Origin: JBBWZH01 sp035544115 | GTDB lineage: Bacteria; Actinomycetota; Actinomycetes; Mycobacteriales; CADCTP01 | Assembly (NCBI GenBank): GCA_963714145.1 | Contig: OY970235.1 | Location: 6,138,001 to 6,202,000, forward strand | Reading direction: 5' to 3' | Length of the DNA: 64,000 nucleotides | The notes under the pieces: generated by a model | What the model saw: only the letters and a program-made list of their open reading frames with translations | The model's database searches: none | What the model was told of the DNA's origin: nothing | Made by a program: the position numbers and the translations under genes | Shown: positions 24,494 through 31,805 of the stretch, one piece after another | How positions within the stretch are numbered: position 1 is the stretch's first letter | Layout: each line of letters starts with the position of its first letter

Positions 24494-24544
24494 TCAGCCG
24501 CTGGTACGCGGCTTCACCTTGAACTCAGTCGTGATGACGTGCAT
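24494..24544 (-). CDS. 16-residue micro-ORF in its own transcription unit
   Basis: The ORF encodes MHVITTEFKVKPRTSG. It has an excellent ribosome site (GGAAGGAGG, 6 nt spacing), a near-consensus promoter at 24601-24630, and a hairpin terminator at 24446-24475, so the unit is complete within about 180 bp. Nothing follows on the same strand before the terminator, so it does not look like an attenuator leader for a downstream gene. It faces the P450-MFS-nucleotidyltransferase operon; a modified-peptide precursor is possible but unproven. I do not recognise a family. Confidence 0.6.
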   Translation of the reverse strand: MHVITTEFKVKPRTSG

Positions 24545-24600
24545 CGCGCGCCTCCTTCCCGTCGTCCGAGCCGGGGCACGAGCCGCCGGCCAGCGCCCGG

Positions 24601-24630
24601 AACGTACAAGCGGCGCAGAAAGACCGTCAA
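24601..24630 (-). promoter_or_regulatory. Strong sigma-70-type promoter of the micro-ORF
   Basis: On the minus strand TTGACG, an 18-nt spacer and TACGTT. Transcription should begin near 24594, leaving a leader of about 50 nt before the ATG at 24544. Confidence 0.65.
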
Positions 24631-24664
24631 GAGGTGTTGGTGGCACGATCGAGCAGCAATGCCC

Positions 24665-25093
24665 TCAGTCGAGGCGGACCACCGCGCGGGCCTTGGCCAG
24701 TACGGTGTGCCCGGCCGACCGGGCACTCAGGTCGACCGCGACCTTGCCGCCGTCCAGCTTCGCCGCGACGACGCCGGTGACCTCTATCAGCGCGCCGGTG
24801 TCGTCATCCGGGACCACCACCGGGTGGGTGAACCGGACGCCGTACTCGAGCACCGCGCCCGGGTCGCCGGCCCAGTCGGTGACCAGCCGGCAGGCCTCGG
24901 CCATCGTGAACACGCCGTGCGCGATCACGTTCGGCAGGCCGACCCCGGTGGCGAACCGCTCGCTCCAGTGGATCGGGTTGAAGTCGCCCGAGGCGCCGGC
25001 GTACATCACCAGGTTGACCCGGCGCACCGGGAACGTCTGTGCCGGCAGTTCCGCACCGACCTCGACCTCGTCGTAGCTGATCCGGGTCGTCAC
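24665..25093 (-). CDS. hadB: MaoC-like (R)-hydratase/dehydratase, HadB type
   Basis: 142 residues with a GTG start. A hot-dog-fold dehydratase carrying the hydratase-2 motif around SGDFNPIHWS, with catalytic Asp and His. Paired with the upstream subunit gene (2-nt gap), it matches HadA-HadB (3R)-hydroxyacyl-ACP dehydratase pairs of actinobacteria, which act in fatty-acid elongation. Position near rpmG agrees with the usual actinobacterial neighbourhood. Confidence 0.88.
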   Translation of the reverse strand: MTTRISYDEVEVGAELPAQTFPVRRVNLVMYAGASGDFNPIHWSERFATGVGLPNVIAHGVFTMAEACRLVTDWAGDPGAVLEYGVRFTHPVVVPDDDTGALIEVTGVVAAKLDGGKVAVDLSARSAGHTVLAKARAVVRLD

Positions 25094-25095
25094 CG

Positions 25096-25548
25096 TCAGA
25101 CCTCCGCCGTGCCACGGGAAACCAGCGTCGAGTACGACGTGACCACCGGCTCGCCCTCGACCGTGGCGACGTCGCCCTTGATGGTGATCAGGTCATTGCC
25201 GGCGGCGCTGCGGATGTTCGCCACGCTGACCAGCACGACCAGCCGGTCACCCGGGCGGATCGGCCGGGTGTAGACGAACCGCTGCTCGCCGTGCACCACC
25301 CGGCTGTAGTCCAGGCCGAGCGCCGGATCGCCGACGACCTGCATGCTGGCCGGCACCGACAGCACGATCGGGAAGGTGGGTGGCGCGATCACGTCCGGGT
25401 GGCCGAGCTTCTCGGCGGCGGCCCGGTCGCGGTAGGCCGGGTTCGGGTCGCCGATCGCGTCGGCGAACTCGCGGATCTTCTCCCGACCGACCTCGTACGG
25501 CTCGGTCGGTGGGTACGTCCGCCCGATGAACGACAGGTCCAGCCCCAT
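25096..25548 (-). CDS. hadA: MaoC-like dehydratase N-terminal subunit, HadA type
   Basis: 150 residues. A hot-dog-fold subunit of the FAS1_DH_region type, lacking the hydratase catalytic motif and probably supplying the substrate-binding half to HadB. Starts MGLDLSFIGRTYPPTEPYEV; the segment FADAIGDPNPAYRD is characteristic. It lies 2 nt before hadB and 33 nt after the reductase gene, consistent with an operon for the reduction and dehydration steps. Confidence 0.88.
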   Translation of the reverse strand: MGLDLSFIGRTYPPTEPYEVGREKIREFADAIGDPNPAYRDRAAAEKLGHPDVIAPPTFPIVLSVPASMQVVGDPALGLDYSRVVHGEQRFVYTRPIRPGDRLVVLVSVANIRSAAGNDLITIKGDVATVEGEPVVTSYSTLVSRGTAEV

Positions 25549-25581
25549 CTGCCCTCCCAGTCCAGCTGCCCGCGGGTTTGA

Positions 25582-26391
25582 CTACATGGCGCCGAACTGG
25601 CCACCGGTGACCGGGATTGTCACCCCGGAGACGAAGTCGCTGTCCGGCCCGGCCAGGAACGCGTGTACGGCGGCCACGTCCTCCGGCCGGCCCGGTCGGC
25701 CGAGCGCGGTGATGCCGATCGCCATCTGCCGCATCGGCTCCGGGATGCCCAGCTCGTCGCCGTCGGCCTTGGCGGCGGTCAGCCGGGTCTCGATGAAGCC
25801 GGGGGCGACCGCGTTCACGTTGATCCGGAACGGGCCCAGCTCGCGGGCCAGCGTCTTGGTCAGCGAGATGATCGCGCCCTTGGCCGCGGTGTAGTTCGCC
25901 TGCCCCGGGTTGCCGGTGAGCGCGACCGAACTGCTGGTCAGCACGATCTTGCGGTGGTGGTCGGGCGCGCCGCGCTCGGCGATCTCCCGCTTGGCCACCT
26001 CGCGCAGGTGCGGCATCGCGGCCAGCGTGGTGTGGAACGCGGTCTTCAGGTTCACGTTCAGCACCACGTCGAACAGATCGTCATCCAGGTTGTGGAACAT
26101 CTTGTCGCGGGTGATGCCGGCGTTGTTGATCACGATGTCGAGCCCGCCGTGGGTGCCGACCGCGGCCTCCACCAACTCCCGCGCCTCGGCCAGCGCGACG
26201 GTGTTGGCCAGGCTCACGCTGGCCGTGCCACCGGCCTGCTTGACCAGGTCAGCGGTCTCATGCGCGGGCTCGCTGTCCACATCGTTGACCACGACGATGG
26301 CGCCGTCGGCGGCCAGCCGCAGCGCGGTGGCCCGGCCGATCCCCCGCCCCGCCCCGGTGACGATCGCGACCCTGCCGGCCAGCCGTCCCAC
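25582..26391 (-). CDS. Short-chain dehydrogenase, 3-oxoacyl-ACP reductase type
   Basis: 269 residues with a GTG start. Classical SDR: cofactor motif TGAGRGIG at 12-19, NNAG, and the catalytic Ser-Tyr-Lys in LTSSSVALTGNPGQANYTAAK. The FabG-like C-terminus (NAVAPGFIETRLT) supports a 3-ketoacyl reductase role. Placed before hadA-hadB, it could reduce the substrate that HadAB dehydrates, though specificity for acyl-ACP or acyl-CoA is not visible. Preceded by two hairpins that end the rpmG transcript. Confidence 0.85.
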   Translation of the reverse strand: MGRLAGRVAIVTGAGRGIGRATALRLAADGAIVVVNDVDSEPAHETADLVKQAGGTASVSLANTVALAEARELVEAAVGTHGGLDIVINNAGITRDKMFHNLDDDLFDVVLNVNLKTAFHTTLAAMPHLREVAKREIAERGAPDHHRKIVLTSSSVALTGNPGQANYTAAKGAIISLTKTLARELGPFRINVNAVAPGFIETRLTAAKADGDELGIPEPMRQMAIGITALGRPGRPEDVAAVHAFLAGPDSDFVSGVTIPVTGGQFGAM

Positions 26392-26474
26392 GCCGCACCC
26401 CCTCCACCCGAAGCCCAGACGCCGAACCCTATCGCCCGGTAGCGAAGTGGGCAGCCCGGAACCGAACGTGATTC

Positions 26475-26503
26475 GGCCCGGATCGGCACTGCCGATCCGG
26501 GCC
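26475..26503 (-). terminator. Hairpin between rpmG and the SDR gene
   Basis: Perfect 13-bp stem GGCCCGGATCGGC with a 3-nt loop, downstream of the gene-end element that follows rpmG. Confidence 0.6.
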
Positions 26504-26568
26504 GCTATCTCCTACCTGGAGCGCTATCCCCTACAGGAACCCGCCCGCACCATCCCAACAGGAACCCG

Positions 26569-26672
26569 CCGCACCGTGGGGGTTCCGGGGGGCTCGGCCC
26601 CCCGGGTCAGCATCACCGAGAGACCCCCCGGCGAAGCGTGCCCGCGAAGCAGGCTTACCTGGTCTCTCGGTG
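26569..26672 (-). repeat. Gene-end element C2 overlapping the rpmG 3' end
   Basis: Homologue of the element after rplA. It starts CCGCACCGTGGGG, has a 9-bp hairpin (CCGGGGGGC/GCCCCCCGG at 26585-26605), the shared TCAGCAT, and a 12-bp outer inverted repeat CACCGAGAGACC (26614-26625) and its complement (26661-26672). The second arm is the last codons of rpmG. The 35-nt loop resembles that of the rplA element, while the outer stem sequences are unrelated. Confidence 0.7.
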
Positions 26673-26819
26673 CGCGGTGTGGCGGCCGCAGTTCGGGCAG
26701 AACTTCTTCAGCTCAAGCCGGTCGGGGTCGTTGCGGCGGTTCTTGCGGGTGATGTAGTTGCGGTGCTTGCACTCCTGGCAGGCCATGGTGATCTTCGGGC
26801 GGATGTCGGTGGCTGCCAC
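26655..26819 (-). CDS. rpmG: 50S ribosomal protein L33
   Basis: 54 residues from the GTG at 26819. Typical L33 with two CxxC zinc knuckles, CQEC and CPNC, and the segment HRNYITRKNRRNDPDRLELK. This is a zinc-binding (C+) form. It lies downstream of tRNA-Met and tRNA-Thr, a conserved actinobacterial arrangement. The last four sense codons form one arm of the following inverted repeat. Confidence 0.97.
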   Translation of the reverse strand: MAATDIRPKITMACQECKHRNYITRKNRRNDPDRLELKKFCPNCGRHTAHRETR

Positions 26820-26874
26820 GGGATATGCCTTTCAGTAGAGACGATCGCGAGCGCCCGGCGTACGCGGGCTCTCG

Positions 26875-26948
26875 TAGCGGAGGCCGGACTTGAACCGGCG
26901 ACACAGCGATTATGAGCCGCTTGCTCTGCCAGACTGAGCTACTCCGCC
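26875..26948 (-). tRNA. tRNA-Met (CAT), elongator
   Basis: 74 nt, cloverleaf with acceptor GGCGGAG/CTCCGCT (one G-U pair), anticodon loop CTCATAA and T-loop GGTTCAAGTCC. The discriminator is A. A paired 1-72 end favours the elongator rather than the initiator. Confidence 0.95.
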
Positions 26949-26970
26949 TGTGCGGCGCTGGACCGCGCAG

Positions 26971-27043
26971 AGCCCCCTTACGGAATCGAACCGTAGACCT
27001 TCTCCTTACCATGGAGACGCTCTGCCGACTGAGCTAAGGGGGC
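26971..27043 (-). tRNA. tRNA-Thr (GGT)
   Basis: 73 nt, acceptor GCCCCCT/AGGGGGC, D-arm TAGCTCAGTCGGCAGAG, anticodon loop ATGGTAA giving GGT, T-loop GGTTCGATTCC. It lies 22 nt before tRNA-Met and is probably co-transcribed with it and rpmG. Confidence 0.96.
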
Positions 27044-27134
27044 GAGGCCTGGCAAGGGTACACGGCCCGCCCCTGATCCTCTAAACCGGATACCCCGCAC
27101 CGGGATTCCCGGGCGCGGGCGGCTCGGACCAGGC

Positions 27135-29681
27135 CTAACTGACCAACTGCAACCGGCGCCCACGCACCCCTGGCTGCGCCGGGCGGGGGCTGGTCCGGGC
27201 GGTGATCCAGGCGTCCAGCCGCTCCGGCTCCAGCGCACGGCTGACCAGGTAGCCCTGGATGACGTCGCAGTCGTTGCCGACCAGCAGGTCGCGGGCCAGT
27301 TCGTCCTCGACGCCCTCGGCGACCACCCGCAGGCCCAGGCTGTGGCCGAGCTCGATGATGGCCCGGACGATCGCCAGGTCACCGAGGTCGGTGCCCATGC
27401 TGAGGACGAACTCCTTGTCGATCTTGACCTCGTCCACCGGGAGCCGGCGGAGCTGGGCCATCGAGGAGTAGCCGATCCCGAAGTCGTCGATGGACAGGCC
27501 GACGCCGAGCGCGTGCAGCCGGTGCAGCACCGGCTTCATCCGCTCCGGATCGGACATCACGCTGCTCTCGGTCAGCTCGAACGTGAGCATCTCGGCCGGC
27601 ACCTGGTGCTCGCACAGCAGCTCGGCGACCCGCTCCGGGAAGCTGTTGTCCACCAGCGTCCGGGCGGACAGGTTCACCGCGACACCGATCCGCAGGTCCC
27701 GGTCCAGCCACTGCCGGACCTGGGCCAGGCTGGTCTTCAGCACGTACATGGTCAGCGGCAGGATCAGCCCGGTAACCTCGGCCAGCCCGACGAAGTCGTC
27801 CGGCCGGACCTGGCCGTACTCGGGGTGGTTCCAGCGCACCAGCGCCTCGACGCCGATCAGCTCGCGGGTGCGCAGCGCGACCTTGGGCTGGTAGCGGACC
27901 ACGACCTGGCCGGTGTCCAGCGCCTCGCGCAGCTGGGTGATCAGCTGCAACCGGCGCAGGCTCTCCTGGTCCATCGTCTGGTGGTAGACGGCGACGGGCC
28001 GGCCGGTGCTCTTGGCGTTGGACAGGGCGATGTCCACCCGGCGCATCAGCGCGTCGGCGTCACCGGCGTGCTCCGGAGCCAGCACCACGCCGACCGCCAC
28101 ACCCACGTCGATGGTCAGCCCGGCCAGCGAGTACGGCTTGGACACCGCGTCGCGCAGCGCGGTCGCCGCCGCCTCCGCCGCGCCGGCGTCGACCGCGGTG
28201 GTCAGGATCGCGAACTCGTCCGCGCCGACCCGGGCCACCATCGCCTCCCGCGGCACCGTGGCGCGCAGCCGTTCGCCGAGCCGGACCAGCAGCTGGTCGC
28301 CCCAGGAGTGCCCGAGTGAGTCGTTGACCTCCTTGAACCGGTCGATGTCGAGCTGGCAGAGCACCACGTTGCCGCCGCCGGTGCCGACCGCGGCGATGGC
28401 CTCGTCGATCGCCTGGGCCAGCCGACCGCGGTTGGGCAGGTCGGTGAGCCGGTCGTGATACGCGGCGTGCCGGAGCCGGTCGAGCAGTTGCTGGTTCTCG
28501 ATCGCGCTGGTCAGGTGGGTGGCCAGCGAGTCGAGCAGGCGCAGGTCGTCCTCACCGAAGCTGGCCAGCTGGCCCTGCCGATCGATCAGCTCCAGGGTGC
28601 CGAGCACCTGGTCGCCGGCCCGCAGCGGGGTGACGATCGCCTCCTCGGCACCGCGCTCGACCAGGGCGGACCGGGTCCGGGTGTCCTGCACGTCCCGGGT
28701 GACGAAGCGGCGGCTGCGCCGGCTGTGCATGGCCGCGTTGCGCAGCGGGTCGGCCTCGCCATCGCGGACCACCTCGGTGCGTGGCTTGCCGGACGCCGCC
28801 ACGGTGATCAGCACCGACTCGGCGGCGCCGGCGGAGCGGATCCAGAGCTGCGCGGCCGACCCGTTCAGGATCTCCCGGGCGTGCGCCACGGCGTCGCCGA
28901 ACATGGCCGGATCGGATCGCGCCCGCTCGATGTAGCGGCTGAACTCGTACACCCGGCCCAGGTTCTCATGCTGGCGCAGCGACCGCCCATAGGCCCGGTA
29001 GGCGACCGCGAAGACCAGTGCGAGCCCCGCGAAGAGCACCGCGCCCAGCGGGTTGACATCTATGACGAGCAGCGCAATCAGGCCGATTGTGGTGTTCAGC
29101 GAGGCGGTGAGCAGGCTCGGCAGGACCAGCGAGACAACCCGGTGGCGATCCAGGTGGCCGGTGGCGAAGATCGCGAAGGCGACCATCAGCGCGGACGCGA
29201 AGTTGGCGGCGACCACCGCGCCGAGGGTGAGCAGCCAGGTGGACGGGTCTTTGATCGAGACCTGCTCGACCGAGCGGTAGACGATCTCGGCGACGCCCAC
29301 CTCGATGGTGAACACGCCGGCGTTGTAGATCTGCTTCCCGCGCATGAGCCGCTTGTCGAGCATCAGCGACAGGCCGGACAGCACCCGGGCCGCCAGCAGG
29401 CCCAGCGGCGAGAGCAGGAACAGGCCGAGCACCAGCGGGATGTCGGTCGGCATGATCATCCAGGTCTGCTGCTGGACCTCGATCCGCAGCGAGATCCGCT
29501 CAGCGACCAGGAAGACGGCGAAGACGGCGAGCAGGACGGGCAGCGAGCCGAAGCGGCCCGGCAGACCGGCGAAGATCCAGAGCGCGGCTCCGATGGCGCC
29601 GGGCAGGAACCACAAGGCCACTGTCCGTAAACGATGGTGCACGAGCCGAGGGAAGAGACCCGGGGGCACCGACCGCGCCAT
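27135..29681 (-). CDS. Membrane-bound GGDEF-EAL cyclic-di-GMP protein
   Basis: 848 residues. Residues 1-235 carry about seven hydrophobic segments, 245-410 look like a GAF sensor, 420-575 a GGDEF domain and 590-830 an EAL domain. The GGDEF signature is changed to GADEF (RVGADEFAIL), so cyclase activity is doubtful. The EAL domain keeps EALVRW, NLSAR, ELTESS, DDFGIGYSS and QGYLVS, so it should be a c-di-GMP phosphodiesterase. It probably controls development or surface behaviour. Monocistronic. Confidence 0.94.
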   Translation of the reverse strand: MARSVPPGLFPRLVHHRLRTVALWFLPGAIGAALWIFAGLPGRFGSLPVLLAVFAVFLVAERISLRIEVQQQTWMIMPTDIPLVLGLFLLSPLGLLAARVLSGLSLMLDKRLMRGKQIYNAGVFTIEVGVAEIVYRSVEQVSIKDPSTWLLTLGAVVAANFASALMVAFAIFATGHLDRHRVVSLVLPSLLTASLNTTIGLIALLVIDVNPLGAVLFAGLALVFAVAYRAYGRSLRQHENLGRVYEFSRYIERARSDPAMFGDAVAHAREILNGSAAQLWIRSAGAAESVLITVAASGKPRTEVVRDGEADPLRNAAMHSRRSRRFVTRDVQDTRTRSALVERGAEEAIVTPLRAGDQVLGTLELIDRQGQLASFGEDDLRLLDSLATHLTSAIENQQLLDRLRHAAYHDRLTDLPNRGRLAQAIDEAIAAVGTGGGNVVLCQLDIDRFKEVNDSLGHSWGDQLLVRLGERLRATVPREAMVARVGADEFAILTTAVDAGAAEAAATALRDAVSKPYSLAGLTIDVGVAVGVVLAPEHAGDADALMRRVDIALSNAKSTGRPVAVYHQTMDQESLRRLQLITQLREALDTGQVVVRYQPKVALRTRELIGVEALVRWNHPEYGQVRPDDFVGLAEVTGLILPLTMYVLKTSLAQVRQWLDRDLRIGVAVNLSARTLVDNSFPERVAELLCEHQVPAEMLTFELTESSVMSDPERMKPVLHRLHALGVGLSIDDFGIGYSSMAQLRRLPVDEVKIDKEFVLSMGTDLGDLAIVRAIIELGHSLGLRVVAEGVEDELARDLLVGNDCDVIQGYLVSRALEPERLDAWITARTSPRPAQPGVRGRRLQLVS

Positions 29682-29879
29682 AGTTCCTATCTACCCGCTA
29701 CTCGATCCGGAGTTCAGCAGCAGCCGCCCACCAGTCCGGCGGCTCGACCGGAGCGGAACGTTACCGCGTCAACCGGCCAACTCACAGATGCGTAGGGGTC
29801 ATTCAGCCGAACGGCGGGTAGGCCGGGGATGAGGTAACTACCACTCGGCCGAGTGAATCAGGGCTGTACGCCAGGTGGG

Positions 29880-30092
29880 CTACTGCCAGGCGTGGCCGTC
29901 GGGGGTGACGGCCTGCCAGGCGTGGCCGGCCGGGGTGACTGCCTGCCAGGCGTGCCCGGCCGGGGCGACGGCCTGCGGGGTGGCGGCAGAGGCGGTGACA
30001 CCGCCGGCGACCTGCACACCAAGGGCGACCGAACCGAGCGCGACAGCGAGGGCGACACGGCGGGTGACGTGACCAGTGCGGCGAGCGGACAT
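29880..30092 (-). CDS. Small secreted peptide with three decapeptide repeats ending HAWQ
   Basis: 70 residues from the ATG at 30092, with GGAG 7 nt upstream. An N-terminal signal peptide (VALAVALGSVALGVQVAGGV, ending near TASAA) is followed by three 10-residue units QAVAPAGHAW, QAVTPAGHAW and QAVTPDGHAW, with a final Q as last residue. The coding DNA is a 30-bp tandem repeat. No cysteine and no recognised domain. The architecture matches that of the peptide at 18572-18823: signal peptide plus three 10-mers. Confidence 0.7.
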   Translation of the reverse strand: MSARRTGHVTRRVALAVALGSVALGVQVAGGVTASAATPQAVAPAGHAWQAVTPAGHAWQAVTPDGHAWQ

Positions 30093-30498
30093 TGTGATCT
30101 CCAATCAGGCAGACGTCGTCCGTCCGATGATGCCCCAGCCCGGTTGAGCCGGAACATGACGAGCTACACGGAGCGTAGCCGATACCTACCCTGAGTAGCA
30201 TGCCGTTCTATCAAACGTGTGACGCCAATCGCACTCCTGGGTGACGTAATACCGTATGGATAGCGCGGAGCGTAAGCAGTATCACGAATTACACGGTGGG
30301 GATGAACACAGACAGCGACGACTATGCGCGTTCTGGTGATAACAATCCGTATATATCCAGCACTCTGCGTGTCCGGGTGGTGGCGCCACCGGGTCGACCC
30401 CCGACCGGTCCGGGCTGGCACGAACAGGGGGTGCTGACCGCCCCGAGCCGGCCATAGCGTTCGGCCCAGATCGCGGCATTCGGACGAGGGGAACAGCG
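30093..30498. other. Intergenic region, AT-richer than its surroundings
   Basis: About 400 nt between the minus-strand secreted peptide and the plus-strand DUF6802-like gene. I see no gene. It presumably holds both promoters: on the minus strand TAGGTA near 30180 is a possible -10 for the peptide, and on the plus strand GGAC-GAGGGGAAC just before 30499 is a weak ribosome-site region. Confidence 0.5.
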
Positions 30499-31731
30499 AT
30501 GGACATCCACGAGATCGCGCCGGACGAGAGCACCCACACGATGTGGGAGCCGCCGGGCTCGGGCTACGGCGAGGAGAGCGGCGTCAGCGCCGACCACGGC
30601 CTGGACGACACCACCGGCCTGGACGGCCCCGGGCACGACACTCCCGGCCAGGACGACACCACCGGTCCGGACGGCGGGCCGGATGCCGCGCCGGGCGGCA
30701 CCGACAGCACCGATTCGACCGGTGGGCAGTCCACCGGCAGCGACTCGGGCGGCACGAACACCGGTTCGATGACGGTCGAGGTGGAGGGACAGACCCGCAC
30801 CCTGCCCACCAGCCACGACTACACCGGCGACGGACGCCCCGACGCCACCGTCCAGACCGAAGACGGCAAACTCATCGTCTTCGCCGACACCGACAACAAC
30901 ACCACCGGCGACGGCGCACCCGACGGCAAGGCCGACCAGGCCATCATCGTCAACCCCGACACCGGACAGGTCGAAGGCACCGCCCACGTCGACCCCAGCA
31001 CCGGCGAATGGGTCGACGGCCCGGCCGACGGCTCCGCCGCCCCCACCGACTCGACCGGCACCGAGAGCGGCGAGACCGACGGGACCCAGGTCGGCACCGG
31101 TGGCACCGGCGGCGACACCGACGCTCGGCCGGACATGGTCACCGTCGAGGTCGACGGGCACGAGATCGGCGTGGCGAAGACGGTCGACGCCAACTCCGAC
31201 GGCACCGCCGACACCGGCCTGGTGGAGAGCGACGGCCGGGTCATCGCGATCACCGACACCGATGGCGACGGCGACGGCGACCGGGCCGCGGTCTTCGACT
31301 CCACCGGCCACGTCGTCGGCACCATGCACGTCGACCCGTCCACCGGTGAGTGGGTGGAGGACTCCGGCGGCGGTTCCGATGACGGCACCCAGACCGCGCC
31401 CACCGACGACGGCAGCGGCGGCACCCCGGCCAGCGGTTCGATGACGGTCGAGGTGGAGGGACAGACCCGCACCCTGCCCACCAGCCACGACTACACCGGC
31501 GACGGACGCCCCGACGCCACCGTCCAGACCGAAGACGGCAAACTCATCGTCTTCGCCGACACCGACAACAACACCACCGGCGACGGCGCACCCGACGGCA
31601 AAGCCGACCAGGCCATCATCGTCAACCCCGACACCGGACAGGTCGAAGGCACCGCCCACGTCGACCCCAGCACCGGCGAATGGGTCGACGGCCCGGCCGA
31701 CTCGACCACGACCGCCAGCACCAGCGCCTGA
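30499..31731 (+). CDS. Acidic three-repeat protein, DUF6802-like
   Basis: 410 residues, very rich in Asp, Gly, Thr and Ser, with no signal peptide visible. Three domains of about 88 residues start near residues 90, 213 and 315. Each holds Asp-rich loops such as DYTGDGRPDATVQTEDGK, DTDNNTTGDGAPDGKAD and, in the second, DTDGDGDGDRAAV, resembling calcium-binding DxDxDG loops, and ends HVDPSTGEWV. This matches my memory of DUF6802. Repeats 1 and 3 are identical apart from one silent base over 268 bp, a recent duplication or gene conversion. Confidence 0.8.
   Translation: MDIHEIAPDESTHTMWEPPGSGYGEESGVSADHGLDDTTGLDGPGHDTPGQDDTTGPDGGPDAAPGGTDSTDSTGGQSTGSDSGGTNTGSMTVEVEGQTRTLPTSHDYTGDGRPDATVQTEDGKLIVFADTDNNTTGDGAPDGKADQAIIVNPDTGQVEGTAHVDPSTGEWVDGPADGSAAPTDSTGTESGETDGTQVGTGGTGGDTDARPDMVTVEVDGHEIGVAKTVDANSDGTADTGLVESDGRVIAITDTDGDGDGDRAAVFDSTGHVVGTMHVDPSTGEWVEDSGGGSDDGTQTAPTDDGSGGTPASGSMTVEVEGQTRTLPTSHDYTGDGRPDATVQTEDGKLIVFADTDNNTTGDGAPDGKADQAIIVNPDTGQVEGTAHVDPSTGEWVDGPADSTTTASTSA
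30762..31029. repeat. 268-bp direct repeat, copy 1
   Basis: Identical to 31434-31701 except for one base (G at 30930, A at 31602; AAG/AAA, both Lys). The offset is 672 bp, so frame is kept. Confidence 0.95.
31434..31701. repeat. 268-bp direct repeat, copy 2
   Basis: Second copy of the repeat at 30762-31029, inside the same gene. The intervening second domain is clearly more diverged. Confidence 0.95.
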
Positions 31732-31805
31732 CCGGTGCGCCCGCGGCCGGTGGTGGCACCCCATCGGCCGCTGCCACCGGCGGGCGACCGGCGGAGGATG
31801 GGTGG

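Noticed and set aside
24437..25273. Long plus-strand frame beginning in an ATGA overlap with the nucleotidyltransferase stop
   Set aside because: It runs antisense across hadB and hadA, has the composition of a shadow frame in high-GC DNA, and meets the terminator hairpin within 10 nt.
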